In this document: positions 25,303 through 34,032 of the stretch, piece after piece
Layout: each line of letters begins with the position of its first letter
Position numbering within the stretch: the stretch's first letter is position 1
DNA from: JAXMDC01 sp046349035
GTDB taxonomy: Bacteria; Pseudomonadota; Alphaproteobacteria; Rhizobiales; Kaistiaceae
Assembly (NCBI GenBank): GCA_046349035.1
Contig: JAXMDC010000002.1
Coordinates: 124,001-188,000 of the forward strand
Length of the DNA: 64,000 bases
Direction: 5' to 3'
Program-made: the position numbers and the translations under genes
The notes under the pieces: model-generated
Told to the model about the DNA's origin: nothing
The model's input: only the letters and a program-made list of their open reading frames with translations
The model's database searches: none

Positions 25303-26148
25303 ATGACACAGCAGGAGAAGTTCGGGCCGTCCGGTTCAACCGTGGGCGACGCGGTCAAGACGGTGACGATCGGCCTTGCAGGCGCAAGCACCCTGGCCCT
25401 CGCCTTGGCCACTCCCGCCGCCGCGCAACAGGGCGTCGGCAACCTCTTCACCGCGCCGGCGCGCGATCCGTTCAACACTTTCTCGATCGGTATTGGCGGC
25501 GGCTACGACATCTTCAACACCAGCGCCGACGTCTACAGCGACTCAACCGTCGGGTCGGACGGTTTCTCTGGCGATCTGCGGGGTCATGGCGGGTTCGGCA
25601 CAGTCGAGATCGGCCGCGACTTCCGCTTCGGCTCGACGGTCCTCGGCATCTACGGCGACTACAGCTTCGGCCACAAGCAAGACTCGATATACAATGTGAT
25701 CGTCGGCGAGGTGAACCCTAGCAATGTCGATGTCGCCGCTGCGGCACCGACGGCCGGCCCTGGCGAGATGGTCACGTCGGTCGGGCTTCGCCTTGGCAAC
25801 AGCCATGCGGTGATCGGTCGGCTCGGCCAGATCATCAACCCGACGACACTGGTGTATGGCCTCTTTGGCTACACCTGGCACAACTACAACGCCTGGGCGA
25901 CGGTCGACGACGGCAACTACGGCAGCCTGACTTCGACCAGGTCTGGCCGCCTCGGCGGTCTGACATTCGGTCTCGGCGCCGAGGCGATGGTCAGCTCCAA
26001 CTGGTCGATCAAGGGTGAATACCGGTTCGTGAAGCTGAACGGACCGGGATCTTTCTTCGACACCGCGCCACAGCTCGATGTCGGGGCGACCATCGGCAAG
26101 GTCAACGACCACGTTTTCCGCGGCGTGATTTCGTACAAGCTGCCTTAG
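25303..26148 (+). CDS. Outer-membrane beta-barrel protein, Omp25/porin-like
   Basis: A cleavable signal (hydrophobic part about 20-40, ending in AAAQQ) is followed by alternating amphipathic strands typical of an eight-stranded barrel. Examples are TFSIGIGGGYDIFN, GFGTVEIGRDFRFG and the C-terminal strand VFRGVISYKL. The segment NWSIKGEYRFVKLNG is characteristic of Omp25/RopB-type proteins of Hyphomicrobiales. The N-terminus before the signal is unusually long (about 17 residues), so a later start is possible. It precedes the adenylate-forming enzyme pair by 60 bases. Confidence 0.8.
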   Translation: MTQQEKFGPSGSTVGDAVKTVTIGLAGASTLALALATPAAAQQGVGNLFTAPARDPFNTFSIGIGGGYDIFNTSADVYSDSTVGSDGFSGDLRGHGGFGTVEIGRDFRFGSTVLGIYGDYSFGHKQDSIYNVIVGEVNPSNVDVAAAAPTAGPGEMVTSVGLRLGNSHAVIGRLGQIINPTTLVYGLFGYTWHNYNAWATVDDGNYGSLTSTRSGRLGGLTFGLGAEAMVSSNWSIKGEYRFVKLNGPGSFFDTAPQLDVGATIGKVNDHVFRGVISYKLP

Positions 26149-26208
26149 CCTCGGCTATTGGCGGTGCGCCGAGCGAGGAGCGCCCGGCGGTTCGGGTAGA
26201 CTGCCGCC

Positions 26209-27630
26209 ATGTGGTATGTTGTCGAAGGTATCAGGGCGGCGGCAGCGCGTAACGCGTACGCTCCCGCGCTGATCACCGAGGGTCGGGTCGTCAACTACGG
26301 CGAACTGCAGGCCCTGGTCGCCCGCATCAGCAACAACCTCGCCGATCGACGCCTGCCGGCGCGTAGCAAGTTGTTCTTCAACATCGCCGACGCCGATCTC
26401 CGCGCGGTGGCGATGATTTCTGCCATTCATGCCGGCCATGTACCGCTGGCGCTGCTTCAACCCGGCGACCGCTCCGAACTCGGCGATCACATCGTCGTCG
26501 CCGGCGGGAGGCCGCATGTCCCCGATCTCGGCCCGGACCTGGTGCTCGAACCGGAGGTCATTAAGGACGGCGATCCGCGCCTCCGCGAATTCGCCGACCG
26601 GGCCGACGACGAGTTGCTGTTCGTTACCTCGACGACCGGCACCACCGGAACGCGCAAACTGGTTGCTGGCCTTGCGGGCGCCTCCCGCGCAGTCGCCAAC
26701 GCCTCATGGGCGGGCTTCACCGCCGACGACCGGATCATGATGACCGTTGGCGATCTCACCGCCGGAGGCGTCACCTTCCTTTGGCTGGCGCTCGCCGCAG
26801 GGGGCGCGCACGTGCGCTACCAGAACGATCCGGCGCGCTGCCTCCGCTTCATCAATTTCGTCGGCGCGACCAATCTCAGCACGACACCGAGCACCATAAC
26901 CGGCCTCATGGACGAGATGGAGCGGGCCGGTGCGCGGGCTCCCTCAGTCTCCCGCATCCTCCTGTTCGGCAGCCTGTTCCAGAAGCGGCTGGTCGAACGG
27001 GTCGAGCGGCTGTTCGATGCCGAGATCACGGTCAGCTACGGCAGCACCGAGGCCGGTTCGATTTCCTTCGGCCGGCTGAAGAGCGACACGTTCGAGGTCG
27101 GCTATGTCGGAGAGCTTGTGCCGGGCATCACCATGATCGCCAGCGGCTCCCGCGCCAACCCCGAACGGTTGACCTTCTCCAATGCCGAGGGCTGCAGCCC
27201 TTACTATGTCGCGGGCCGCCTGGTACCGGCGGCGACCGGCCTGATCACCCTGCCGGATATCGGCTACATGGAGGGGCAAAGCCTCTATCTTCTGGGTCGC
27301 GACGACGAGGTATTCAACGTCTCCGGCAACAAGACCGCCTTCAGCCTGATCGAACACGCGCTCCTGGCGCTTCCCGGTGTGGTCGATGTTGGGATTGTCG
27401 GCGGCGCGGCCATTGGCGAGCCGGCGGCCATCGTCGTCGCTCTGGCGGGTTCGGATGCGGTCGAACTTGGCGCGGTTGCCGGTGCGGTGCGGCGCGTCGC
27501 CAAGGTGCCGGCGACCGACGAAGCCCGCCTCCACGCCTTCAAGCTCGACACCATACCGCGCAACGTCATGGGCAAGGTCGACCGCGACGCCGTCATCCGA
27601 GCTTTCCGCCAGCGCGGCGGCGCAGGCTAG
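26209..27630 (+). CDS. Stand-alone adenylate-forming enzyme (ANL superfamily), copy 1
   Basis: This 473-residue protein has the core motifs of acyl-AMP ligases: P-loop-like TSTTGTTGTRK (near 141), YGSTEAG (near 282), the GRDDEVFNVSG motif with its Asp, and the C-terminal catalytic Lys in PRNVMGKVDRD. It is shorter than typical acyl-CoA synthetases (500-650) because the N-terminal part is reduced. No carrier protein, thioesterase or condensation gene is nearby, so the acid and the acceptor are unknown. The following gene is a paralogue of identical length. Confidence 0.82.
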   Translation: MWYVVEGIRAAAARNAYAPALITEGRVVNYGELQALVARISNNLADRRLPARSKLFFNIADADLRAVAMISAIHAGHVPLALLQPGDRSELGDHIVVAGGRPHVPDLGPDLVLEPEVIKDGDPRLREFADRADDELLFVTSTTGTTGTRKLVAGLAGASRAVANASWAGFTADDRIMMTVGDLTAGGVTFLWLALAAGGAHVRYQNDPARCLRFINFVGATNLSTTPSTITGLMDEMERAGARAPSVSRILLFGSLFQKRLVERVERLFDAEITVSYGSTEAGSISFGRLKSDTFEVGYVGELVPGITMIASGSRANPERLTFSNAEGCSPYYVAGRLVPAATGLITLPDIGYMEGQSLYLLGRDDEVFNVSGNKTAFSLIEHALLALPGVVDVGIVGGAAIGEPAAIVVALAGSDAVELGAVAGAVRRVAKVPATDEARLHAFKLDTIPRNVMGKVDRDAVIRAFRQRGGAG

Positions 27631-27640
27631 GAGAGGCGTC

Positions 27641-29062
27641 ATGCTCGACGTTGTCGCCGGGATTAAGGCCGCCGCCGCCCGCAATGCCTATCAGCCGGCG
27701 CTGATCACCGAAGGGCGCGCGATCGGCTATGGCGACCTGCTGGCGGCGGTTGCCCGCGTCAGCAACGACCTTGCTGCCCGTCGGCTGCCGCCTCTGACGC
27801 GTGCCGTGCTGGAGATTGCCGATCCCGACCTCAAGGTGACGGTGCTGGTCGCTTGTCTCCATGCCGGCCTCGTGCCCTTCGCGCTTGCCAACCCGGCGCT
27901 CCGCGCCGATCTCGGGCCGCATATCGTGATCGCCGACGCTCCGCCGGGCGCAGCCGCTGCCGACATCCATCTCGACCCGCGTCTGGTCGAGGGCCGCGCC
28001 GGCGACAGCGTGTTGCGTGAACTTCCCGATCGCAGCCCCAGCGATCCGCTGTTTCTCGGCGCCACCAGCGGCACGACTGGCCGACCCAAGCTGGTCGCTG
28101 AGCTCCGCGGCGTCCATGCGTCCCGCACCGACCAAGCGGGCATGCAATATTTTGAGCCGGGCGAGCGCGTGATGTTCTCGGTCGGCGCCGCCACTGTGGT
28201 CGGCATCACCTTTGTTCTGCGGATGCTGTCGTTGGGAGCAACCAATGTCCGCCAAGCCGATCCCGAAACATCTGTGCGGCTGATCAACCTGACTCGGGTC
28301 CGTCACTGGCGCGGCACGCCGGGGGCGATCGGAGACATGATGGATGCCATGGAGAAGGCCGGCGCCAAGTGTCCGACGGTGCGCCGCATGGTGCTATTCG
28401 GCAGTCTCTTTCCGGTCGCGCTGGTCGAGCGGATCGAGCGCAACTTCGATGCTGAGCTTGTCGTCAGCTACGGCTCCGCCGAGTCGGGCCGGGTGACATG
28501 GGACCGCATCGACTCCCGCTCCTTCGAGCCCGGCTATGTCGGGCGGCTCCTGCCGGATGTCGAACTGCTGGCCGCCGGCACGCCCGCCGAGCCGGCCCAA
28601 CTGGTCATTGGCAACCCGCGGACCGGCTTCCGCCCTTATGTCGAAGGCGGTCGCATCGCCGCGCCGGAGACCCGGCGTGCCTTGCCCGATGTCGGTTACG
28701 CCGTCGGCGACCGGCTCTATTTGGTCGGCCGAGACGACGAGGTGATCAACATCAACGGCGTCAAAACCGCCTTCAGTACCGTCGAGCGTGTCCTGCGCGC
28801 CCTGCCCGGGGTCAGGGACGTCGCGGTGGTGGGGGGCGGGGCGCTCGGCGAGCCGTCGACGCTGATCGTCGGCGTCACCGGCGCGCCGACCCTGGCGCTC
28901 GACGAGTTGAAGAAGGCGCTTCTCGTCACCGCCCTGCCGCCGCGGGCCGAGGCGAACCTCCGGCTCTTCCGCCTCGACCGCGTCCCGCGCAACGTCACCG
29001 GCAAGGTGGACCGCGATGCGGTCGTCCGCGCCTGGCGGGAGAGCCTGCCGGGGAGGGGTTAG
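27641..29062 (+). CDS. Stand-alone adenylate-forming enzyme (ANL superfamily), copy 2
   Basis: The ATG at 27641 follows the stop of copy 1 by 10 bases, with an AGGAGAGG ribosome site. It also has 473 residues and shares the opening pattern GIKAAAARNAYQPALITEGR with copy 1, so the two arose by tandem duplication. The core motifs are intact: TSGTTGRPK, YGSAESG, GRDDEVININGVK and the catalytic Lys in NVTGKVDRD. The two copies differ clearly in the middle region that forms the acyl pocket, so they may use different acids or act as a heteromer. The pair is cotranscribed. Confidence 0.83.
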   Translation: MLDVVAGIKAAAARNAYQPALITEGRAIGYGDLLAAVARVSNDLAARRLPPLTRAVLEIADPDLKVTVLVACLHAGLVPFALANPALRADLGPHIVIADAPPGAAAADIHLDPRLVEGRAGDSVLRELPDRSPSDPLFLGATSGTTGRPKLVAELRGVHASRTDQAGMQYFEPGERVMFSVGAATVVGITFVLRMLSLGATNVRQADPETSVRLINLTRVRHWRGTPGAIGDMMDAMEKAGAKCPTVRRMVLFGSLFPVALVERIERNFDAELVVSYGSAESGRVTWDRIDSRSFEPGYVGRLLPDVELLAAGTPAEPAQLVIGNPRTGFRPYVEGGRIAAPETRRALPDVGYAVGDRLYLVGRDDEVININGVKTAFSTVERVLRALPGVRDVAVVGGGALGEPSTLIVGVTGAPTLALDELKKALLVTALPPRAEANLRLFRLDRVPRNVTGKVDRDAVVRAWRESLPGRG

Positions 29063-29382
29063 GCGGGATGGCGCGGCGCACGCCCTTGGCCGCCACCGGG
29101 TGTCAGGAATGCGACGACTTCGCCGCGCGGCCTGCCGCCCTGTTGTCCATGCTTCGACTCGGATCGAGACGGGGCCGTATTAGGCGATCGGTGGGCCGCT
29201 GACTGACCGCCATCGACGGGCAACCGCGTCACTCCAGCCCGCCCGCCTGGGTTGAGCCCGGCGCGCCTGTCACGCCGTTGCTGTTGCATTTACGCCTCAC
29301 GGCCGGAGATTTGCTTTGCCCGTCTGGCTGGCGCTTCGTCCGGGGGCTAACCTCTTAACGAATTGCTAATGGGGCCTTGCCG
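29063..29382. other. Intergenic region, 320 bases
   Basis: This spacer between the second adenylate-forming enzyme and the next outer-membrane protein gene shows no terminator hairpin close to the upstream stop. Near the downstream start there is a TTAA-N7-CTAA sequence (29355-29369), one base from the CtrA consensus. No gene is seen. Confidence 0.4.
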
Positions 29383-30057
29383 ATGCGGATCGCTTCTTCG
29401 CTCACGGGTATCCTCGCCGCCACGCTGATGGCCGGCGCTGCGTTTGCCGCCGACTACCGTGCCGCTCCGCTGCCCCCGCCGCCCCCGCCGCCAGGCAACT
29501 GGGCCGGCTCGTACATCGGCGGCCACGCTGGCTACCTCTGGGGCGACATCACCGTAGTCGACACGACCATTCCCGCGACGATTAACGAGAGCGTCGACGG
29601 TTTCGTGGGCGGCATTCTCGGCGGCCATAACTGGCAGAGCGGGGTGTGGGTGTTCGGCATCGACCTCGATGCCGGCTGGTCGAATGCGCACGGCACGGGC
29701 ACCGTGACCGCGCCGCCGCCGCCCCCGAACGAATACGATATCGACTGGAACGCCCACATCCGCGGCCGAATCGGCGCTGAGGTGATGCCGGGCGTGATGG
29801 TCTTCGGCGCCGCCGGTGTCGCTTTCACGCATTTCAAGTTCACCGAGGGGGGCGGGGGCCCGGCTCCGGGCGGCACCTTCACCGGCGCCACCGCCGGCCT
29901 CGGCGCCGAGATGATGTGGAGCCGCAATTTCATCGTTCGCGCCGAGTGGCTGCACGACTTCAGGGGCGGCACCAAGATTTACGAGGCCGGCGAATACGAA
30001 GTGACGCTCAATCACGTCGACACGGTGCGCGGCGCGCTGATCTATAAGTTCCGCTGA
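29383..30057 (+). CDS. Outer-membrane beta-barrel protein, Omp25/RopB-like
   Basis: A signal peptide (1-22, ending in AFA) is followed by ADYRAAPLPPPPPPPGNWAG, a Pro-rich linker typical of rhizobial Omp25-like proteins. Repeated barrel strands (GSYIGGHAGYLWG, GGILGGHNWQ, HIRGRIGAEV) and the terminal strand VRGALIYKFR follow. A second Pro run (PPPPPNEYD) sits in a loop. I placed the start at ATG 29383, not the TTG two codons before. The protein is probably abundant and stabilises the envelope. A strong terminator follows. Confidence 0.85.
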   Translation: MRIASSLTGILAATLMAGAAFAADYRAAPLPPPPPPPGNWAGSYIGGHAGYLWGDITVVDTTIPATINESVDGFVGGILGGHNWQSGVWVFGIDLDAGWSNAHGTGTVTAPPPPPNEYDIDWNAHIRGRIGAEVMPGVMVFGAAGVAFTHFKFTEGGGGPAPGGTFTGATAGLGAEMMWSRNFIVRAEWLHDFRGGTKIYEAGEYEVTLNHVDTVRGALIYKFR

Positions 30058-30086
30058 TTTCTCTGCCTTCCGGGGGGTTGGCAGAA

Positions 30087-30117
30087 GGGGGCGTCCTTAG
30101 GGGCGCCCCCTTTTTTT
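30087..30117 (+). terminator. Rho-independent terminator
   Basis: GGGGGCG (30087-30093) pairs with CGCCCCC (30104-30110) and is followed by seven T, 30 bases after the outer-membrane protein stop. Confidence 0.9.
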
Positions 30118-30137
30118 GATGTGGCGAAGCCGCCCGT

Positions 30138-30947
30138 TCAGCGCGTCTGCGTGGCGAGCTTGGGCACCCATGTGGCGGCGGAGCGCGCGGCGGCCTGGAT
30201 CTGCGCTGGCGTCATCTCCTTGACGAGAGCGGCGACCTCGTCGCCGGCCCCGGTGTAGCCGCGTTCGGCGGCAAGGCTGAGCCACACTGCGGCGGCAACG
30301 ATGTCCTTGCGCACGCCGTCGCCGGCGCGGTAGGCGCGGCCGAGGCTCGCCATCGCCGGCACGTTCCCTTGGTCGGCGGCCTTCTTGAACCAGGCTGCCG
30401 CTTCGGCGTGGTCCTCGGCGAGGCCTGCGCCGGTCAGCAGCAATTGGCCGAGGCTTGCCTGCGCGCCGGCAATGCCGGCATCGGCCGCCGCGCGGTACCA
30501 GCGCGCCGCGGCGATGAAGTCCTGCCCGACGCCGTCGCCATTGGCGTAAAGCGCGCCTAGGACGAAGGCGGCGCGGCTGGCGCCCTGTTCGGCCGCCTTC
30601 AAATACCACTTGGCCGCCTCGGCATGGTCTTCGTCGACGCCCTGGCCACCGTAATAGAACGACGCCAGCGTCGACTGTGCGGCGGCGCTGCCGTGCTCGG
30701 CCGCGCGGCGGAACCAGCTCGCCGCTTCCTCGGCGTCGCGATCGACGCCGAGCCCCTCGAAATAGGCGACGCCGACGAGGGCCTCGGCATCGGCTTCGCC
30801 GGCTTCGGCGAACATCATGATGCGTCTGAGGCCGTCGCTGTGGTCGCCGAAGAGCAGCGCCTCGCGCGCCTCGGCCCGCGGATCGGTCTGCGCTTCCGCC
30901 GGCAGAGCGAGCGCCAGCAGAGCGGCGAGGGCGAGGCGCGCGCGCAT
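30138..30947 (-). CDS. Secreted Sel1-repeat protein (downstream copy)
   Basis: A signal peptide (1-19, ending in AEA) is followed by five Sel1-like repeats of about 36 residues (about 50-230). Each carries the pattern A-LG-Y--G-GV--D---A--W---AA--G. Sel1 repeats form alpha-solenoids that mediate protein-protein contacts, often in envelope signalling or secretion. The gene lies 10 bases after the other Sel1 gene and is probably cotranscribed. Its partner is unknown. Confidence 0.83.
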   Translation of the reverse strand: MRARLALAALLALALPAEAQTDPRAEAREALLFGDHSDGLRRIMMFAEAGEADAEALVGVAYFEGLGVDRDAEEAASWFRRAAEHGSAAAQSTLASFYYGGQGVDEDHAEAAKWYLKAAEQGASRAAFVLGALYANGDGVGQDFIAAARWYRAAADAGIAGAQASLGQLLLTGAGLAEDHAEAAAWFKKAADQGNVPAMASLGRAYRAGDGVRKDIVAAAVWLSLAAERGYTGAGDEVAALVKEMTPAQIQAAARSAATWVPKLATQTR

Positions 30948-30957
30948 CGCTTTGGCG

Positions 30958-31683
30958 TCAGGGCTTCGGCTTCGGCAGGGTCGCTGCGCGCCGGTTCGCC
31001 GCCGTCAGTTGGTCGGCATTGAGATAAGGGCGCAGGAGGTCGAGTTCGGACTGCGCCTCCGGCGGCGCATCCGGGAACGCCAGCGCTTCCAGGAGCCGGG
31101 CATAGGCCTCGATGAGGTCCTGGGGGATGCCCTCGCCGCGGATGAGCGCCCGCGAATAGGCGAAGGCTGCGCCGGCATGGCCCCCATCGGCGGCGCGACG
31201 GAACCAGCCGGCGGCGAGCGACGGGTTCTTCTCGACGCCGATCCCTTCCAGATAGGTGCGCGCCACTTCGTACTGGCCGGCGGCGACCCCGGCGTCGGCG
31301 GCCTTGCGGTACCAAGTCACCGCGGTCGCTGCGTTGGCCGGGACGCCGTGGCCGAGTTCGTAGAGCGTGCCGAGGCGCACCATCGCCACTGCAAAGCGCT
31401 GGTCGGCGGCCTTCTGCAGGAGGTCGGCGGCCTTGGCATAGTCCTTCGGCACCCCGTCGCCCTCGTGGTAGCGCCAGCCGAGGTCCATCTGCGCCCGCCC
31501 GTCGCCGGCGGCGGCCTTTTCGATCAGCGCCGGAATATCGACGGCGGCCGGCGCCGCCTGGGCAAGGAGCACGAGGGGAGGGAGGGCCGGCCGCTCGGCG
31601 GGCGAGGCCGCCCCGGCAGCAACAGCGCCGGCACTCGTCGATACGCTGAGGACCAAGGCCGAGACCGCTGACAGACCGCGCAT
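30958..31683 (-). CDS. Secreted Sel1-repeat protein (upstream copy)
   Basis: The ATG at 31683 follows a GGAG ribosome site and begins a signal peptide (1-27). About four Sel1 repeats (about 60-205) follow, for example DYAKAADLLQKAADQR and NAATAVTWYRKAADAG, then a short helical tail. It is related to, but clearly diverged from, the neighbouring copy. Both are probably periplasmic solenoid proteins. The gene is divergent from the ArsR-linked operon. Confidence 0.82.
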   Translation of the reverse strand: MRGLSAVSALVLSVSTSAGAVAAGAASPAERPALPPLVLLAQAAPAAVDIPALIEKAAAGDGRAQMDLGWRYHEGDGVPKDYAKAADLLQKAADQRFAVAMVRLGTLYELGHGVPANAATAVTWYRKAADAGVAAGQYEVARTYLEGIGVEKNPSLAAGWFRRAADGGHAGAAFAYSRALIRGEGIPQDLIEAYARLLEALAFPDAPPEAQSELDLLRPYLNADQLTAANRRAATLPKPKP

Positions 31684-31763
31684 GAAACCGCTCCGCAAAT
31701 GCTGCCGCAGAGAAAAGCACAGCCCGCGGATTCGGCAAGCGAAAAGGCTGCGGCATCCGACCC

Positions 31764-31801
31764 TTGCCAGGACCCCGTCAATCATATAGCGACATCGCTA
31801 T
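31764..31801 (+). promoter_or_regulatory. Promoter with palindromic operator of the ArsR/SRPBCC operon
   Basis: A perfect palindrome ATAGCGA-CA-TCGCTAT spans 31786-31801 and reaches into the ATG at 31800. A TTGCCA hexamer at 31764 and TATAGC (31785-31790) could form the promoter, so a bound repressor would block the -10 region. An ArsR-type repressor is encoded in the same operon, which makes autorepression likely. Confidence 0.6.
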
Positions 31802-32258
31802 GTATGAAGCGAAACCGATCGAACTCGTCCGTCGCCTCGCCGCCGAGCCCGAAGCGGTCTTCGCCGCCTTTGCCGACCCGGCACTCGTCAGCCGCTGGCT
31901 GAAGCCGGTCCGCGAGGTGCGCCTCGAGGTTCTCGCTTTCGATTTTCGCCCGGGCGGCGCCTACCGCCTCGCCTACCACGTGCCGGACGGCTCGCTGATG
32001 CATGTCAACGGCGTCTTCCGCGAGATCGAGCCGCCGAAGATCGTGGCCTTCTCGTGGAACATCGAACCGCCCGACGAGCACGCCGGCGTGCGCTCGGAAG
32101 TGCGCGCAGAGATCGCGCCGGCGCCCGGCGGCTCCGACCTCCTTATCCGTCACGCCCAGCTCGACCGCCCCGGCGCAAGCGAGCGCCATGCCGCCGGCTG
32201 GGAGGGCGCTGCCGTCCTTCTTGCCGCCGTCGTTGCCGAACAGGAGACCTTGAGATGA
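31800..32258 (+). CDS. SRPBCC (AHSA1-type) domain protein, first copy
   Basis: This 152-residue single-domain protein has the START/AHSA1 features: the N-terminal helix PEAVFAAFADPALVSRWLKP, then FDFRPGGAYRLAY and the C-terminal helix (ASERHAAGWEGAAVLL). The fold binds hydrophobic ligands; the ligand is not known. It starts inside the palindromic operator and overlaps the next gene by four bases. ArsR repressors are often paired with AHSA1 proteins. Confidence 0.85.
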   Translation: MYEAKPIELVRRLAAEPEAVFAAFADPALVSRWLKPVREVRLEVLAFDFRPGGAYRLAYHVPDGSLMHVNGVFREIEPPKIVAFSWNIEPPDEHAGVRSEVRAEIAPAPGGSDLLIRHAQLDRPGASERHAAGWEGAAVLLAAVVAEQETLR

Positions 32259-32683
32259 AGCGCTACGCCCTCGCCGTCGCCGCTTATGTCGTGCCGACCT
32301 TCGCCCTCGGCTTCGTCTGGCATCTCGTCCTGTTCGAGGGCTACTACCGTGCCCTAGCCATCTATCGCGACGACATCGTCATTCCCTTCGGCTTCCTGTC
32401 GATGCTGATTCAGGGGAGCCTCTTCGCCTGGTTTTACGCCAAGGCTTTTACCGAGGCGCCGGGGTCGCTGGCGACACGGAGCCTCGCCTACGGCGCCGGC
32501 GGCGCGGTGCTCTCCTGGAGCTTCACCACGCTCGCCGTGTCGGCCAAGAACGTCATGGCCTCGGTTTCCGCCTATATGCTGATCGAGACGGCTTTCACTC
32601 TGGTCCAATGGGCGATGGTGGCGCCGCTGACGGTGCTGGCCTTTGCCGGGGCCGCGCGAGCCGCCGCGCCGCTCCGCGCCTAG
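32255..32683 (+). CDS. Small membrane protein, four helices
   Basis: This 142-residue protein has four predicted membrane segments (about 7-27, 46-66, 80-98, 112-134) and no recognisable catalytic residues. Its start overlaps the stop of the SRPBCC gene (ATGA), and it lies just before the ArsR gene, so it belongs to the same operon. Similar small membrane proteins occur with SRPBCC genes, but I cannot assign a function. Confidence 0.65.
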   Translation: MKRYALAVAAYVVPTFALGFVWHLVLFEGYYRALAIYRDDIVIPFGFLSMLIQGSLFAWFYAKAFTEAPGSLATRSLAYGAGGAVLSWSFTTLAVSAKNVMASVSAYMLIETAFTLVQWAMVAPLTVLAFAGAARAAAPLRA

Positions 32684-32703
32684 CCGAACCGGACACGCCG
32701 CCC

Positions 32704-33063
32704 ATGGCCGTCCACTACACCGACACCCTCGACCGCACCTTCCATGCCCTTGGCGATGCCTCGCGCCGGCGGATGCTGGCAGCGATCGCCGAGCGCCGCG
32801 AATGCACGGCGGGCGAACTCGGCGCCCTTTGTGAGAGCGCCCAGCCGACGGTTTCGCGCCATCTCCGCGTGCTCCAAGCGGCCGGGCTCGTGGCCCGGCG
32901 CAAGGACGGGCGCCATCAGCGCTTCACGCTGGCGCCGACGCCGATGCGCCAGGCGCAGGGGTGGCTGGAACGCCATCTCGCCTTCTGGGAAGGCAGCCTC
33001 GATCAGCTCGAAAGCCTGCTTGAGGAGTTGAAGTCGGTCGAGGGGAAGGGGAGCACAAAATGA
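32704..33063 (+). CDS. ArsR-family transcriptional repressor
   Basis: This winged-helix protein of 119 residues begins with the typical TFHALGDASRRRMLAAIAER. The recognition helix is in SAQPTVSRHLRVLQ and the wing in RKDGRHQRF. No Cys pair is seen, so it is not a metal sensor of the ArsR/SmtB type and resembles the SdpR/YczG-like subgroup. It probably binds the palindrome at 31786 and represses the four-gene operon. It overlaps the following SRPBCC gene by four bases. Confidence 0.9.
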   Translation: MAVHYTDTLDRTFHALGDASRRRMLAAIAERRECTAGELGALCESAQPTVSRHLRVLQAAGLVARRKDGRHQRFTLAPTPMRQAQGWLERHLAFWEGSLDQLESLLEELKSVEGKGSTK

Positions 33064-33563
33064 GCGAACTGCCGAACTATGTTCTGGAACGCCGCCTCGC
33101 TGCGCCGCCCGCCCTCGTCTGGCGTACCTGGACCGAACCCGGCCTCGTCTCGCGTTGGTATGGGCCGAATGTCGAGACCATCGTCCACCGCCTCGATCTC
33201 CGGCCGGGCGGCCTCTGGCTGATCGAAATGCGCTGGGGCGGCCGCTCGAACTACCAGCGGGCCGAATACACCGAGGTCAGCGCCCCCGGCCGCCTGGTCT
33301 GGCTGCATTCCAATGCCGATGCCGATTGGCAGGTCAGCGCTAACCCGCGCATGCCCGATTGGCCGCGGGTGATGCTGACCGAAGTGACGCTCGCCGCCGA
33401 CGGCGCCGGCACCAGGCTCCGTCTGACTTGGAAGCCGCATCGGGCGAGCCAGGCGGAAATCGCCTGCTTTGCCGGCGCGATCGCTCAGATGGGCGGCGGC
33501 TGGGAGGCCGGGATGCAGCTCCTGGAGCAGCTGTTGGCCGAGTTGCAGGCAGGTGGCAAATAG
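33060..33563 (+). CDS. SRPBCC (AHSA1-type) domain protein, second copy
   Basis: This 167-residue protein has the AHSA1 layout: ALVWRTWTEPGLVSRWYGP, then LDLRPGGLWLIEMRW and the C-terminal helix GGGWEAGMQLLEQLLAEL. It is translationally coupled to ArsR. It is related to the first SRPBCC protein but longer, with a different central loop. A role in binding or modifying a hydrophobic small molecule is possible; no ligand is evident. Confidence 0.85.
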   Translation: MSELPNYVLERRLAAPPALVWRTWTEPGLVSRWYGPNVETIVHRLDLRPGGLWLIEMRWGGRSNYQRAEYTEVSAPGRLVWLHSNADADWQVSANPRMPDWPRVMLTEVTLAADGAGTRLRLTWKPHRASQAEIACFAGAIAQMGGGWEAGMQLLEQLLAELQAGGK

Positions 33564-33651
33564 CGCTTTGATCGGCGCGAGCGGCACCTTTCCCTTGGAT
33601 CAACTCGGGTGATCTGATTGCGCGCCGCGCGGACCGGTCCGACATAGCGAG

Positions 33652-34005
33652 GTGCAAGTGGCTTTTGACGAAAAGCTCGCTGCCAAGGTGAGAGCCGCGC
33701 TCGCCGGGCTGTCCGACGTCTCGGAACGCAAGATGTTCGGCGGCATCGCTTTCATGCGCGGCGGCGCGATGTTGATCGGGGTCGACAAGGAAGACCTGAT
33801 CGTCCGATGCGCTAGGGAAGACACCGACGCCGTGCTGCAGAAGCCGGGTGTCCGCATTTTCGATCTGTCGGGCGGCAGACCGATGAAGGGATGGCTCCTC
33901 GTCGGCAGAGAGGCTACCAACACCGCCAAGGGCCTGCGCGCGTGGATCGACTTTGCCGTTGCCTATGCCGCCAGCGCTGCGGGAACGCCGAAGAAGAAGC
34001 GCTAA
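33652..34005 (+). CDS. TfoX N-terminal domain protein
   Basis: This 117-residue protein consists of one TfoX_N domain (SERKMFGGIAFMRGGAMLIGV, DLIVRCAR, MKGWLLVG) and a Lys-rich tail (PKKKR). It lacks the C-terminal TfoX half. A GTG at 33658 with a GAGG ribosome site seven bases upstream is an equally good start. Stand-alone TfoX_N proteins are common in alphaproteobacteria; the function is not established. Confidence 0.8.
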   Translation: MQVAFDEKLAAKVRAALAGLSDVSERKMFGGIAFMRGGAMLIGVDKEDLIVRCAREDTDAVLQKPGVRIFDLSGGRPMKGWLLVGREATNTAKGLRAWIDFAVAYAASAAGTPKKKR

Positions 34006-34032
34006 GAGGCCGGCCCGCTGGGTTGCCGCCGG

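Noticed and set aside
29069..29202. Possible 44-residue reading frame after the second ANL gene
   Set aside because: No ribosome site at the expected distance, Arg-rich composition and no similarity; it looks like a chance frame.
29355..29369. CtrA-like site TTAA-N7-CTAA
   Set aside because: One mismatch in a short motif that occurs by chance; no supporting second site was seen.
32704..33063. Arsenic-sensing ArsR linked to arsC at 63 kb
   Set aside because: The regulator lacks Cys metal-binding sites and the genes are 30 kb apart.
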